A DNA stretch of 64,000 nucleotides from assembly GCA_000151295.1 (NCBI GenBank), contig GG745346.1, positions 724,064 to 788,063 on the forward strand, read 5' to 3'. The notes beneath the pieces are model-generated. The model searched no databases, was not told the DNA's origin, and saw nothing but the letters and a program-made list of their open reading frames with translations. Position 1 is the first letter of the stretch, and each line of letters starts with the position of its first letter. Positions 63,668-64,000 of the stretch are shown piece after piece. A program made the position numbers and the translations under genes. The DNA comes from Allomyces macrogynus ATCC 38327. Lineage: Eukaryota; Blastocladiomycota; Blastocladiomycetes; Blastocladiales; Blastocladiaceae.

Positions 63668-64000
63668 AGCGGTTGCTCACGCGCCTTCGCGGTTTCTCAG
63701 TTTCGATTCTCGCACTATGTACTCTTTGCACAGTTGTTCCGCATCGCCCTCCACCCGGTCTTCACGTTCGTTTCCGCGTGGGGCCATGCTGGATTCGCCA
63801 CGCGTTCTGTTACTTCATTCATCTGTCGTCTTCCATACCTGCTCCGTTTGTTGTCATTTCCATTGTCGCACCCTGTACCTTGCACGCTCCTGCATTTGAA
63901 ATGAAATACATTGGCAAACCGCGATTTATTAAATTTTTCCCGTTTTTGTGGCATGGCCGCCCGTCCCGTCCCGGCATTCGTGCGACGGTGCGGTCGATGA
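63668..64000. other. Window end
   Basis: 3' region of the F-box gene; nothing else recognised. Confidence 0.5.

Noticed and set aside
1..64000. tRNA or rRNA genes, CRISPR arrays, transposase genes
   Set aside because: No B-box-like GGTTCGAATCC with partner arms, no regularly spaced repeats, and no transposase or reverse transcriptase motifs were seen by eye; a tRNAscan or repeat search was not possible.

Overview
The window is nuclear DNA of a zoosporic (flagellated) fungus. It is GC-rich, its genes carry short GT-AG introns (about 35 to 200 bp), and it mixes fungal-type genes (THI4, a Cdc4/Mlc1-type myosin light chain, NOP9, MMS2, TRS20, PET8) with three genes of the cilium/flagellum programme: DZIP1, IFT139 and ZMYND10. 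That mix points to an early-diverging flagellated fungus; an Allomyces-like blastocladiomycete is my inference, not something the sequence proves. There is one 100-N assembly gap at 60067.

Layout. 0-6.2 kb: a tandem array of small secreted cysteine-rich protein genes, two intact (3640, 5515), the others partial or decayed. 7.2-22.3 kb: an unrecognised gene, DZIP1 (minus), a thioredoxin-like membrane protein, an RBR-type ubiquitin ligase (minus), THI4, a U2B''-type RRM protein (minus) and a single-pass membrane protein. 23.2-32.5 kb: two more cysteine-rich genes flank IFT139 (minus) and VMP1. 32.7-39.0 kb: four conserved genes packed as divergent pairs (MLC1/NOP9 and MMS2/TRS20). 39.4-43.3 kb: decayed sequence, with a broken F-box/LRR-like gene and a mitochondrial stomatin-like pseudogene. 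43.6-47 kb: ZMYND10 and a protein with a UAP56-binding-type motif. 47.4-54.4 kb: a 1.14 kb inverted duplication whose arms flank a 4.8 kb block of four cysteine-rich genes. 54-64 kb: an NmrA-like protein, an unrecognised membrane protein, the mitochondrial SAM carrier, a J-domain protein interrupted by the gap, and an F-box/LRR protein.

The most unusual content is the cysteine-rich family. About eleven copies (five intact, the rest decayed, divergent or partial) share a signal peptide, usually an A-S-P-V-P-D-like sequence just after it, a variable linker and a C-terminal module built as CW-[YF]-x3-D-x3-HC-x2-C ... WC ... YC-x2-C. In the readable copies one intron lies at the same place, splitting the Trp codon of the CW pair (TG|G, phase 2). 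Linkers differ strongly (Lys/Gly-rich, Thr/Pro-rich with an extra five-Cys block, acidic), and promoters were duplicated along with the genes. I do not recognise the family. It looks like a lineage-specific secreted family under rapid birth and death, scattered among housekeeping genes.

Exon boundaries were placed by eye from splice sites, reading-frame continuity and remembered family sequences; conserved genes are more reliable than unrecognised ones.
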